DNA of 64,000 nucleotides, from positions 105,741,760 to 105,805,759 of the forward strand of contig NC_080041.1 in NCBI RefSeq assembly GCF_012489685.1, written 5' to 3'. This stretch comes from Lotus japonicus. Lineage: Eukaryota; Streptophyta; Magnoliopsida; Fabales; Fabaceae. Shown here one piece after another: positions 11,931 through 22,560 of the stretch. The notes below the pieces were generated by a model. It was not told the DNA's origin. It made no database searches and worked only from the letters and a program-made list of their open reading frames with translations. The translations under genes and the position numbers were made by a program. The first letter of the stretch is position 1. The number at the start of each line of letters is the position of its first letter.

Positions 11931-12143
11931 CTTCTTCCCCACTGTCATCCCTTTCCGAGACCCCTCTTCACTTCCCTAATCGCTTACCAAACTCCTTCTG
12001 CCCACTTCCGCTCCGGAGCCGTCGCTTATCACCCTTTCCGCTACCCACTCTTCACATCCTACTCCGGTGAGTCCCACTGTCTTTATCTTTACATCGCACA
12101 CATACTGATCTTTTCTTTTCTTTCACCTCACTGTCTTCTAAAA

Positions 12144-14692
12144 ATGGCTTCAAACCCTACCTCCCCTAATCACTCTTCTTCCTCCTCCGAAAGCGACCCT
12201 GACTCCACCGCTGCCGGCGGCCTCCGTTTAGAGGTTCCGGAGATCCCGACTCACCGATTAAAAACCTACGCCACCCTGCCCCTTCCAGTCCAAGTAGCCC
12301 CCAAACACGAGGCTATAGATCAACCTTCCATCTTCCAAGATAGCGATCCCATTGTGCAATTCGTGAACTCCCTGGGTGGCTTGTCCAATGATGATGAGTT
12401 TAACGCCAAACTCAGGATCTGGGTTTGCAGTCCCGGGGATCGCCCCTGGCTTCACAAGCCAGACGGCGACGTAAAGAGATCCCATTTTTTCTTTGCGTAC
12501 GAATACATGTTTAGCGAGCTTGGAATCAGGCTTCCTTTCTCGCCCTTTGTCCAAACCGTCCTCCGCGACATCAACGCGGCTCCCTGTCAACTCCACCCTA
12601 ACGCCTGGGCCTTCATTCGATGTTTTGAAATCCTAAGCGCCGCTGTCGGCATCGCCCCGTCCCCCACCAGTTTCTTCTACCTTTACGACGTCGACCCCAA
12701 GTCCATCAAAAACAAAGGATGGATTTCCTTGAAGGCCCGAGCCGGCCGGAAGTGTTTGCATCCCCACAAAAGTAACGCGAAGTCCTCCTTCGCACGAAAG
12801 TACTTCCGTGTGGCGGTTCATCCCGCCTACCCAGAGGCATTCACCCTCAGAGACGGGACCGCCCTCTTTCCTCTTTACTGGACAGAGAAGCCCAACGGGA
12901 TCACCGATCCTTCAGAGGATTCCTTGTCCGCCAACGATAAAGCCTTTCTTAATCTCCTTGCCCCACTTCCCATCCTTGACTGCACAACAGTCCTTGAGGG
13001 CGCTGACCTCTCAAGAACTCCCAAATACTTAGGTTGCCCATAGCTCACTTTTATTATTGACATTTCCTTTCTCGACTCCTATGTTATCACTGATCGTTTT
13101 TTTTTATTGTTACAGAAGATATGAATTTCACGAACGCCGAGCTCCTGAAGGCCCGCGAGAGGAGAATGGCTCGCTTCTCCCCAAAATTCAACACTGAGGG
13201 CGACGCGAAAAAACGGGGCGGTGCTGAAAACCAAGCCGAGAGCACCAAAGCTCCCAAGAGGAGAAGATTGACCAAAGCTTCCTCCGACGCCGGCACATCC
13301 AAACCTGGCGCTCAGCCCACCACTGCTGCTGCTGCGCCTAAAGGCAAAAATGTAGCTGAAGCCTCTGTCGCCGCAGCTACCGAGCCAACCGTCGTACCAG
13401 CTTCTTCTCCCGCTTCCGCCGGTGCGACCGCTGCTGTTGCCGCTGAGTCCTCTATTGGCGCCACAGCCGCCTCCGCCGGCGTTAACGCCACAAAAGCTGC
13501 TGCGTCTTCCGACACTCCTATTGGAGATAAGGAAAAAGAAAATGAAACCCCAAAGTCTCCCCCTCGCCAAGATGCGCCTCCTAGCCCGCCCTCAACACAT
13601 GATGCGGGCCCCATGCCTTCCCCGCCTCATCAAGGGGAAAAATCCTGTCCTGGCGCTGCCACTACCTCTGAAGCAGCTCAAATTGAACAAGCCCCTGCTC
13701 CTGAGGTCGGTTCTTCAAGCTATTATAATATGCTCCCCAACGCCATTGAACCCTCAGAATTCTTACTTGCTGGTCTCAACCGTGACGTTATAGAAAAAGA
13801 AGTTTTGAGTCAGGGCCTGAATGTCACCAAGGAGGAGACTCTTGCTTGCCTCCTACGCGCTGGGTGCATCTTTGCTCACACGTTTGAGAAGTTCAATGCC
13901 GCCAACGTTGAAGCTGAGCGGTTGAAGGCCGAAAGTGCTAAGCATCAAGAAGCCGCCGCTGCTTGGGAAAAGCGTTTCGACAAACTGGCGACGCAGGCAG
14001 GAAAAGACAAAGTCTATGCCGACAAGATGATTGGCACGGCGGGGATTAAAATCGGCGAGCTGGAGGATCAGCTGGCGCTGATGAAGGAAGAAGCAGATGA
14101 GCTTGATGCAAGCCTTCAAGCTTGCAAGAAGGAAAAAGAGCAAGCTGAGAAGGATTTGATCGCCCGAGGCGAGGCGCTGATTGCTAAGGAGTCAGAGCTT
14201 GCCATACTGTGCGCTGAGCTGGAGTTAGTGAAAAAGGCGTTGGCGGAGCAAGAGAAAAAGTCTGCGGAGTCCTTGGCCTTGGCGAAATCTGACATGGAGG
14301 CGGTGATGCAGGCTACGTCCGAGGAGATCAAGAAAGCGACCGAAACTCATGCCGAGGCCCTCGCCACGAAAGATGCCGAGATTGCTTCCCAACTAGCAAA
14401 GATCAAAAGTCTAGAGGACGAGCTGGCGACGGAGAAGGCCAAAGCCATTGAGGCGAGGGAACAAGCCGCTGACATCGCCCTTGACAACCGCGAGCGCGGT
14501 TTCTACCTCGCCAAAGATCAGGCCCAACATTTGTACCCGAACTTTGACTTTAGCGCCATGGGAGTAATGAAAGAGATAACCGCCGCAGGACTGGTTGGTC
14601 CCGACGATCCTCCCCTGATTGACCAAAACCTCTGGACAGCGACTGAAGAAGAAGAGGAAGAAGAAGAACAGGAGAAAGAAAATAATGAATAA
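12144..14692 (+). CDS. Antisense ORF of the Tat element, spliced, 821 aa
   Basis: Starts MASNPTSPNHSSSSSESD. Exon 1 12144-13032, an 83-bp intron 13033-13115 (GTTGCC...TTACAG), exon 2 13116-14692; the joined length is exactly divisible by three and continues ...PKYL-EDMNFTNAELL. Without splicing the frame ends at a TAG at 13041. The N-terminal half carries the plant 'putative gypsy-type transposon' domain (FAYEYMFSELGIRLPFSPFV, then LHPNAWAFIRCFE, about 12490-12820). The second half is Ala/Pro/Ser-rich, then a long coiled coil (about 13890-14500), with an acidic tail of Glu residues. Such genes are carried antisense at the 3' end of several Tat retrotransposons; their role is not known to me. 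It converges on gag-pol with 793 bp between stop codons. Confidence 0.8.
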
Positions 14693-15485
14693 TGTAATTT
14701 TTAACATTACTTTTATCTTTTACTGTCACCTTGTAGTGCATTTTTCCGCCATTCGTCTATGTTTAAGCAACCCTTCGCCATAGCTTTTTATATCGCCGTT
14801 GGACATTTTGTAAGTCATATTGGAATGCTTTCGCCGTACACTACTCGCCTTCCCTCCTATTCATTCGCCGACCTTATATCTTGCGCTATTTTTCACGCGT
14901 CATATGATTGAATTACGCCTAACGATTTCGTGCGTTAATTTTAACTAGGACTTGTTGCTTGGTATTCCACCACCAAGACTTTAGACGTTTTTTCCCTAAT
15001 AGGAAGAAACGGCCTCCATTCTCGAGGACTTCGCCCGGGGCTTTGCCCGCTCGGGGCTTACAATGCTTGGATCCCAATGGCCATTTGGGGGTCCCAAGAC
15101 TTTTGCCTAGTTAACGGCGCTCGTCGTATTCTGGCGAGACTTACCCAGCACATCGTTTACGGGACCGGCGATCACGTCAGACTTTCCGGAGGGTGATTCC
15201 CAGGCGTCAAAGGCCATTTGTGGAATCGCCACAACCTTCAGGGTTCCAGCAAGCCCCTTTGGGGATCAAGCTTGTCCCACTTAGTGATCGCCGTAATTCT
15301 TTATGTCGATCGGCAATTCCGATCGTCAGGGAATCCCTGGAATTTTTTGGACACGAATTTCGTGAATTTTCGTCTTATTTTATTGATTTGTCGTTGCAGT
15401 ACATTGGACAATTTGAGAACACTTCAGAAAATATTAAAGATATCTGGCTCCGGCGATTCCGACTTGTTCACTTTCTCGCCTGCAA
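14693..15485. other. Element 3' region between convergent stop codons
   Basis: 793 bp between the antisense gene and gag-pol. Rich in CGCC and TCGCC words like the rest of the element. Transcripts from both strands would end or overlap here. No conserved domain seen. Confidence 0.6.
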
Positions 15486-18400
15486 TCAACTATAAAAGTA
15501 GCGCAAGCTCAAACCATTGAACGATCGAGGTAACCGCCTCCCATCAAGCTCTTCTAAGTGATAGGCCCCATTACCAAGAACTTTAACAATGCGGTAGGGC
15601 CCTTCCCAGTTGGGAGTAAGCTTGTTCCCCGGGGCTCCCGATCGCCACTTGAGGACCAGGTCGCCAACCTGCATATCTCGGACGCGAACCCTGCTGTTGA
15701 ACTTTGCCGCCACGCGCTGCTTCATCGCTGTTTCCCGAATGTGCGCCTCGTCGCGCGTTTCCGACAAAAGGTCCAGCTCCACCGCCATGTTGGCCTGATT
15801 TTCCTCTTCAAAACCTGGTCGAGTCCGCCATGTAAAGTTGTCAATCTCCACCGGCAACATGGCATCTACCCCGTAGGTCATTCTAAAGGGGGTTTCCCTT
15901 GTAGTAGATTGCTCGGTGGTGTTGTACGACCACAGCACCGCCGGAAGTTCATCCAACCAAGCTCCCTTAGCCTCCGCGAGCCGTCGTCTTAGTCCTCGTA
16001 GGATTACCCTGTTTGCAGATTCCACCTGCCCGTTCGTCTGCGGATGCTCAACAGAGGCGAACCTCATCTGTATGCCCATTTCCTTGCAGAACTCCCTTGT
16101 TTGACTGCTTGAAAACTGGGTCCCATTGTCAGATACGATCGCCCTTGGGATCCCGAACCTGCAAACAATACGCTTCCAGTAGAAATTAACTATCTTTGCA
16201 GAAGTAATCTTGGCCAAGGGTTCAGCCTCAATCCACTTAGTGAAGTAGTCCACCGCCACCAATATAAACTTCATTTGTGCCCTGGCGGTCGGGAAAGGTC
16301 CAACTAGGTCCACACCCCACATGGCGAAAGGCCACGGGGCGCTCATCGTTACCAACTCTTTTGGCGGTGCCTTAGACAAATCCGCGAACACTTGACACTC
16401 CTTGCACTGCTTCACGAAGTCCATACAATCTTTCCTGAGGGTGGGCCAGTAAAAACCCGCCCTCAACACTTTGCAAGCCAAAGACCTTCCCCCGATGTGG
16501 CTCGCGCACACTCCTTCATGTACTTCAGACATTATCGCTTCGTACTTCTCTGGCGATACACATTTCAACAATGGCGTCGAGAAACCACGGCGATACAAGT
16601 GTCCGTCAATGAGAGTATAGTGACTCGCCTCCCGCTGCTGCTCCTTCGTGCATTGCTCCACTTCTGCCGGGTCCCCCGCCAAGATAGATATTATGGGATC
16701 CATCCATGTTCTCCCTCTGTTTACGCAGGACATGAGCTCGCCTTCGATGCTTGGGTACGCCAGCGTTTCCTGAATCACACTTTTGTTATTGCCGGGCTTC
16801 CGCGTGCTCGCCAGTTTGGCTAGCGCGTCCGCCCGCTGATTTTCTGCCCGAGGAACGTACTCCACCACGACCTTTTGAAAGAGTGTCATCAAATACCGTA
16901 CCCGCTCAAGGTACTTGATCAGATTAGGATCTTTGACCTGGAAAGTTCCCTTCACTTGATTCTCCACCAATTGTGAGTTCGTTCTTATCAACAAACTCCT
17001 GATCTTCACTTCCCGCGCCAACTTCAATCCGGCGATGAGAGCTTCATATTCTGCTTGGTTGTTCGTTGCTTTGAACTCGAATTTCAGGGATTGCTCCAAC
17101 ACTAGTTCCCCCGGCCCTTCTAACGTTACTCCCGCGCCGCTGCCACTACTATTGGAGGATCCATCCACGAAGAGAGTCCACTGAGTGTCCACTCTTTCAA
17201 ACCGATCTGGAGTCAACTCGACCACAAAGTCAGCTAGTGACTGCGCACCAACCGTGCCCCGCTTATCGTATTGCAAACCATACTCTGACAATTCAACCGA
17301 CCAGGCGACCAATCTACCTGATAAATCCGGTTTTTGTAATACTTGCCTCAAGGGCAAATCCGTCCGCACCTTCATGGGAAAACTCTGAAAATAAGGTCTC
17401 AACCGCCGGGCGGTGATGAGGACCGCCAGCGCCGCCTTCTCAATTTTCTGATATCTGACCTCCGCGCCCTGGAGTGTGTGACTAACAAAATAAACAATTC
17501 GATGCTCGCCATCTATCTCCTGCAACATCACAGAACTCAGAGCACTATCGCTCACAGCAAAATACAAATGCAGCGGGTGTCCCTGTATTGGTTTCGACAA
17601 GATCGGCGGTGACGATAGGAGTTCCTTGAGGCGAACGAAAGCTTCCTCACACTCCGCCGTCCACTCGAATGCGACATTCTTGCGAAGACACTTGAAAAAA
17701 GGAAAAGATCTGTCACCAGACTTGGGAAGAAACCGAGATAAAGCTGCTATTCGCCCCGTCAAACGTTGGACTTCTTTCACATTGGAAGGGCTTTTCATCT
17801 GCTGAATCGCCTTGCATTTTTCTGGGTTTATCTCGATTCCTCTGGATGTGATCATGAATCCCAAAAACTTACCCCCCTGAACACCAAAAGAGCATTTCTC
17901 CGGATTGAGGCGCATACTGTGCTTCCTTATTTCGCCAAATGCTTCCTCCAGATCTTGATGATGGTCTAAACCTCGTACTGATTTAACAATCATGTCATCG
18001 ACGTAAACCTCCATGTTTCTTCCCACCTGCCCAGCAAAAACCCTATCCATCAATCTTTGGTAGGTAGCCCCAGCGTTCTTTAGTCCAAACGGCATGGTGC
18101 GATAGCAATAATTGACTCTGGCAGTCATAAAAGCCGTTTTGTCCTCGTCTGCCGGGTGCATGCGGATTTGATGATAGCCAGAATAAGCATCCATCAAGCT
18201 AAGCAGTTCGTTGCCCGAGGCACCATCAACAAGGCTATCGATGCTGGGAAGGGGATACGAATCTTTTGGACATGCCTTGTTTAAGTCTGTGTAATCTACA
18301 CACATCCGCCATTTCCCGTTCGCCTTCTTTACCATTACGACGTTCGCCAACCACGTCGGATACTTCACTTCCCTGATGAACTCTGCCGCCAACAACTTGT

Positions 18401-20852
18401 CGACCTCCTGTTGCACCGCCTTCCCTTTGTCGCCACCCAAGCGCCTCCTAAGTTGTGAAACTGGCTTGACACTTGGATTCAATGCTAACCGATGGCATAT
18501 GAAGTTTGGATCAATCCCAGGCATGTCTTTGCAGCTCCAAGCAAACAAGTCTAAGTTCTCCCCAAGCAGTTTTGTCAGGCGCGTCTCCTGCTCTTCCGTC
18601 AGTCTGGTCCCAATCTTCAAAGTGCGATCGCCAAACTTTAGCGCCTTCGTTTCCTCAATTGGCGTGGGCCTATTTACTCGCCTCTCGCCCCGGGGATCAA
18701 GATTTTCATCCGAAGCTTCGATTTCATAACATCTATGACCAACCAACGCACTCTTCTTGCCGTACAAGTTAAGGCAATTATTGTAACACTCCCTCGCCAT
18801 CTTCTGGTCCACCTTCAGCTTTCCCACCTTTCCACTGCTTAGCGGATACTTGACCGCCAAGTGGGCTGTCGAAATTACAGCACAAAGGCGATTCAATGTA
18901 TTTCGCCCAATGATGACATTGTAGGATGCTACCACCTGGAGAACCAGATACCTTACCTTCAAAACCCTAGCACACTCGTCTTCCCCAAATATTGTGTCTA
19001 GATCAATGTATCCCCGCACCATTACTTGCTCCCCCGCGAAACCTACCAAGGTTCCCGCGTATGGAGTTAGATCATTGTCAGTTAGTCCCAACTTGTCAAA
19101 TGCATCACCATAGATAATATCAGCCGAACTACCCTGATCCAGGAGTACCCTTCTAACGTTGAAACTGTTCATCCTTAACTGCACCACAATCGGGTCGTCC
19201 TTATGAGGCTTTATCCCCTCAAAGTCCGCCATCGAGATTGTTATGTCAGGGTGTACGAATCCAAAAGCGACCTCATGAACGGAATTAACGGCACGAACAT
19301 GGCGCTTACGCGCCGCGTGAGTGTCGCCACCGCCGCCAAATCCCCCGGCGATGGTGTTGATGGTTCCGACGGGCGGTCCAGAGTGTTGAGCGAACGTGTC
19401 ATCAGCCCCTTTTGTGGCGATAGCCGCTGATTCTTGCTTTTTCTTGCCCTTAGTGTCCGCTCGCTCCTCCTCCCGCTTGTGCGCTTTGTTTTGATCGCCA
19501 CCATTGCGCCACTGGCCTTGACGATTTCCTTGATATCCCGCCCGAATCAACTTATCAATCTCCCGCTGCAAAGTCCAACAGTCATCCGTATCATGCCCGG
19601 CGGACCGGTGGAACTCGCACCACTTCTTGGGATTGGCGTCCCGTGGCTGATACTTTGGGGCCTCCGGCTCATCCACTAGATTGGCGTCGCTTGCCCCTCG
19701 GAGCATATCCGATACATCTGTGTTCATCACCATATCAGTTTCCTCCCGCTGGCGATGAGACTTAGATTGCCAAGGCCGACGTTGTTCATAATCATCGCGC
19801 CGTGGATACAACTGTTCCTTGGTCGGTTTGAATACCGACTTCCCCTTACCTGGCCTCTGCTGTTTTCCGTCCCCCTTATCCTCGCCGCTCCTATCTTTTT
19901 TCACGCGCTTGGGCGACGTGTCGCCCTTTTCCAACTTCGCGCGCTTTCTTTTGAAAGCGTCGTCCTCCTCGTCCAGAATATAAGTGCTGGCGCGAGCACG
20001 CATCTCTCCCATCGAGCGCGCCGGCTTACGTGTCAATTTGCTGTTCAACCCTCCCGGCAGCAAACCGTTTTTAAATGCTAAAGCACAAGCTCGAGGCTCC
20101 TCGTCTTCTACCTTTACCGACGCCGCGCTATACCTTGCCATGTACTCTTTCAGTGACTCCCCTTCCTGCTGGCGAATATTGTATAGGTCATTGATCGTCA
20201 CCGGCTGATTCTTATTTGCCGAGAATTGCACTAGAAACTTGGATGAGAAGTCTCTGAAATTTGAAATCGATCCACGCGGCAAAGTTGTGAACCACGCCAT
20301 CGCCGTCGATTTGAACGTCGATGGAAACATCCTGCACTTCACCGCATCTGACGCCGCAATTATCACCATCTTCGTATTAAAATACAGAAGATGATCTTTC
20401 GGATCGGAATCTCCGCTGTAAGAATCCAGAACTAACGTTTTCATGTTATCCGGAATCGCCACATTCTCAACATCTTCCGAGAACGGACGGAACTCAGCCA
20501 CGGAATCTGCTTCTCTGCTTCCATCATCTCGCTGCTCGCGACGGTAGAAATCTAACTGAGCCTGTAGATGCTCATTCCGCTGCTGGATGTTGCCAATACT
20601 GCGCATCAAATGGCGCCATTGCTCCTGTGTCACCGCCGGCTGTTGTTCCGGAGCAGGTGAATTCTCTGGTGAGCGCTCCAGAGATCCTACCTGTGAAGGC
20701 GATGGAGGAGGTGGTGGTGATGGAAGAGGAGAAGGCGACTGTACTCCTGTCGTTCGTACCGGAGAATCCAGGTCCACACGATGAGGCCGCCGAGGCGGCG
20801 AAATCCGCTGTCGCATTGGTGAATGATGCTGCCTCCTGCGTCGAGTCTCCAT
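15486..20852 (-). CDS. Gag-Pol polyprotein of the Tat element, 1788 aa
   Basis: One unbroken frame; I chose the ATG at 20852 (METRRRRQHHSPMRQ). Gag comes first, with a basic stretch and a zinc-knuckle-like CEFH....H....C near 19580-19625. The aspartic protease motif DQGSSAD is near 19120-19140, with Gln in place of the usual Ser/Thr. Reverse transcriptase has YVDDM near 17990-18010. A first RNase H is followed by a second, archaeal-type one (FVDGSS near 17160, NNQAEYEAL). Integrase shows the H-H-C-C zinc site (about 16390-16530), then WGVDLVGPF, SDNGTQFSS and HPQTNGQVESAN for the catalytic D, D, E. All catalytic motifs look intact, so the element may be autonomous. No frameshift separates gag and pol. 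Confidence 0.93.
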   Translation of the reverse strand: METRRRRQHHSPMRQRISPPRRPHRVDLDSPVRTTGVQSPSPLPSPPPPPSPSQVGSLERSPENSPAPEQQPAVTQEQWRHLMRSIGNIQQRNEHLQAQLDFYRREQRDDGSREADSVAEFRPFSEDVENVAIPDNMKTLVLDSYSGDSDPKDHLLYFNTKMVIIAASDAVKCRMFPSTFKSTAMAWFTTLPRGSISNFRDFSSKFLVQFSANKNQPVTINDLYNIRQQEGESLKEYMARYSAASVKVEDEEPRACALAFKNGLLPGGLNSKLTRKPARSMGEMRARASTYILDEEDDAFKRKRAKLEKGDTSPKRVKKDRSGEDKGDGKQQRPGKGKSVFKPTKEQLYPRRDDYEQRRPWQSKSHRQREETDMVMNTDVSDMLRGASDANLVDEPEAPKYQPRDANPKKWCEFHRSAGHDTDDCWTLQREIDKLIRAGYQGNRQGQWRNGGDQNKAHKREEERADTKGKKKQESAAIATKGADDTFAQHSGPPVGTINTIAGGFGGGGDTHAARKRHVRAVNSVHEVAFGFVHPDITISMADFEGIKPHKDDPIVVQLRMNSFNVRRVLLDQGSSADIIYGDAFDKLGLTDNDLTPYAGTLVGFAGEQVMVRGYIDLDTIFGEDECARVLKVRYLVLQVVASYNVIIGRNTLNRLCAVISTAHLAVKYPLSSGKVGKLKVDQKMARECYNNCLNLYGKKSALVGHRCYEIEASDENLDPRGERRVNRPTPIEETKALKFGDRTLKIGTRLTEEQETRLTKLLGENLDLFAWSCKDMPGIDPNFICHRLALNPSVKPVSQLRRRLGGDKGKAVQQEVDKLLAAEFIREVKYPTWLANVVMVKKANGKWRMCVDYTDLNKACPKDSYPLPSIDSLVDGASGNELLSLMDAYSGYHQIRMHPADEDKTAFMTARVNYCYRTMPFGLKNAGATYQRLMDRVFAGQVGRNMEVYVDDMIVKSVRGLDHHQDLEEAFGEIRKHSMRLNPEKCSFGVQGGKFLGFMITSRGIEINPEKCKAIQQMKSPSNVKEVQRLTGRIAALSRFLPKSGDRSFPFFKCLRKNVAFEWTAECEEAFVRLKELLSSPPILSKPIQGHPLHLYFAVSDSALSSVMLQEIDGEHRIVYFVSHTLQGAEVRYQKIEKAALAVLITARRLRPYFQSFPMKVRTDLPLRQVLQKPDLSGRLVAWSVELSEYGLQYDKRGTVGAQSLADFVVELTPDRFERVDTQWTLFVDGSSNSSGSGAGVTLEGPGELVLEQSLKFEFKATNNQAEYEALIAGLKLAREVKIRSLLIRTNSQLVENQVKGTFQVKDPNLIKYLERVRYLMTLFQKVVVEYVPRAENQRADALAKLASTRKPGNNKSVIQETLAYPSIEGELMSCVNRGRTWMDPIISILAGDPAEVEQCTKEQQREASHYTLIDGHLYRRGFSTPLLKCVSPEKYEAIMSEVHEGVCASHIGGRSLACKVLRAGFYWPTLRKDCMDFVKQCKECQVFADLSKAPPKELVTMSAPWPFAMWGVDLVGPFPTARAQMKFILVAVDYFTKWIEAEPLAKITSAKIVNFYWKRIVCRFGIPRAIVSDNGTQFSSSQTREFCKEMGIQMRFASVEHPQTNGQVESANRVILRGLRRRLAEAKGAWLDELPAVLWSYNTTEQSTTRETPFRMTYGVDAMLPVEIDNFTWRTRPGFEEENQANMAVELDLLSETRDEAHIRETAMKQRVAAKFNSRVRVRDMQVGDLVLKWRSGAPGNKLTPNWEGPYRIVKVLGNGAYHLEELDGRRLPRSFNGLSLRYFYS

Positions 20853-20997
20853 CCAAACCAGAAACGATGCAAACTCGATCGGAGAACCAACACTAGTCAC
20901 AGAATCAAAATCGGAAAACCAGAGAATTGCCTAATCACAATCAGAGGTAACTTCATGCACCATCAATCCACGTGAATGGGAGTAGAAAGTTTACGGT

Positions 20998-21014
20998 CCC
21001 CACAGACGGCGCCA
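20998..21014 (-). other. Primer binding site of the Tat element
   Basis: Two bases inside the 5' LTR the minus strand reads TGGCGCCGTCTGTGGGG. Starting with TGGCGCC is usual for elements primed by tRNAs ending GGCGCCA, such as tRNA-Asp; bases 10 to 13 do not fit tRNA-Asp exactly, so the primer is uncertain. Confidence 0.75.
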
Positions 21015-21016
21015 AA

Positions 21017-21297
21017 TGTTCTAGGAATGAACATTGAAGAGAGGCATAGTACCTAGAGGTAGAGGGATTGTGCCAAGAGAGAGTGAGAATGAGAAAGAGT
21101 GCTGAATTTCAAGTGTTATTTCATCAAATGAGCCAAAAGTCCTTTACAATTGATAACTACCTCCTATTTATAGAGCTTGGGTACTACCTATTGGGCCAAT
21201 TGGGCCTCCAAGATCAGGGCCCATCTGAAGGCCAGGGCCCCGCCTCAAGGGCAGGATATACGCTGGGCGTTGCCCCTCTAGGGGCTCGCCCAGTCCA
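21017..21297 (-). repeat. 5' LTR of the Tat element
   Basis: 281 bp, identical by eye to 10975-11255. A TATAAATAGG box at about 21173-21163 on the minus strand is the likely start signal for element RNA. Confidence 0.93.
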
Positions 21298-21302
21298 GAT
21301 TT

Positions 21303-22560
21303 AATGTTTAAACCCCTAGCTTTTGCACCCAAAAGAACCCTACCTTTAATTGTTAAAGATTAATATTAATATTAGTTAAATTTTAAATTAATATTAAATA
21401 ATTTACCATGACTTGGAGTTCAATAATTAATATTAATTTTGATTTATTGTGTAATTAATTTAACTAAACACTAAATAAAAAAATCGTAAGTCATATTAAC
21501 CTATGGAATACTATCTCATATTAACCATTTATTTTGATGAGTAATTTTCGCATTCTCATAAAGTTTAATGTTAAAACATCCACCTTTATTTTTAAATAAA
21601 TATTAGTTATTATATTCTAGAAATCTAAACTAAAGAATCATGTCTTAAGGAATTTTATAACTAATAACTTTTTTTTAATTTCAAAAGATTAAGAATCCTA
21701 TAATGGTATTTGTATTGTTACAAAAATAATTATTTAGAAACTTTATAAAAAAATTAAGAATTCTGAAAATTCGTCATGTTACAATAGAAAATGCTAAATT
21801 TGTATTAGGGTGTATTTTTCTTGTTTTCCGATAAAGGAAAAAAAGTTTATTTTTTCTTCAAACATCAAATTAATTTAACCACTTTATTCATATAATTAAC
21901 CACAAACTAATACCATTTAACCAACTGGCCACTTACAAAAAATGATATAATTTACCGTTACCCTCTCAGTATTGATAAAATCTGTCTTTCAATTTATCAA
22001 AAAAATATCTCTTCAATAATAAAGTTGTATCTTTGTCAATTCACCATGAATAACTCAATTAATATTGAATATGTTTGATACATTGTAATGGTGCATAGAC
22101 AAACTTAGAAAGCTCAAACTTTCTGATGCATTAACATGATGTTTATAGCATACTATTTTTGTCCTGCTTCTCAGAATCATCATTTTCTTCTTCCTCTTCT
22201 TTCTCTCCCCCGTTCTTTGTCTTCTTCAATGGGAGTTGTACCACCTGGCTTAGGCCTTTCCCTTTCCCACTCTTGTCAATATATGCATTCAATAATAAAT
22301 CAGCTTGTGTATTGAATGGCCACAAATAGAGAAGAAAAATAGTTAGACTTATAAGAGAGTTAGTGAAAAGTTAGTACTTGTAATTATTGTAGTGGAAAGG
22401 GTTAGTGGAAAGTTTTTATTGGCATTGATATCAAATTTAATGTTTAAACGGTTAACTTTTATTTTTTAGGATTAATGTCTTGTATAAATCCGAACTAACT
22501 AATCATGCCCTATGGAATTCCTAAATGATATTAATAACTAATATGTAACCACTAAATTCT
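21303..22560. repeat. Degenerate long-period repeat array (right part)
   Basis: Continuation of the array seen at 8280-10870: the phrase about ATGGAATTCC..AATGATATTA recurs near 21410, 21645 and 22500, with AT-rich filler between. A 60-codon minus frame at 22143-22325 has a Glu-rich tail but no recognisable relative and is not called as a gene. Confidence 0.45.

Larger units (their letters stand above)
10975..21297 (-). mobile_element. Complete young Ty3/gypsy Tat-lineage LTR retrotransposon
   Basis: 10,323 bp between TG and CA ends, flanked by the 5-bp target duplication GATTT (10970-10974, 21298-21302). Both LTRs are 281 bp and look identical base for base, so the insertion is very recent. 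The element is transcribed on the minus strand, with the 5' LTR at the right. Order along the RNA: LTR, primer binding site, one gag-pol ORF (Gag, protease, RT, RNase H, a second RNase H, integrase), then a long 3' region holding an antisense spliced gene, then LTR. The second RNase H and the antisense ORF are typical of the Tat clade (Grande, Retand, Ogre relatives). I found no clear polypurine tract beside the 3' LTR. Confidence 0.95.

Noticed and set aside
11514..12143. Extension of the antisense frame upstream of the ATG at 12144
   Set aside because: It covers the G-boxes and TATA box, has no domain, and its Met is far upstream; the family-like start is MASNPT at 12144.
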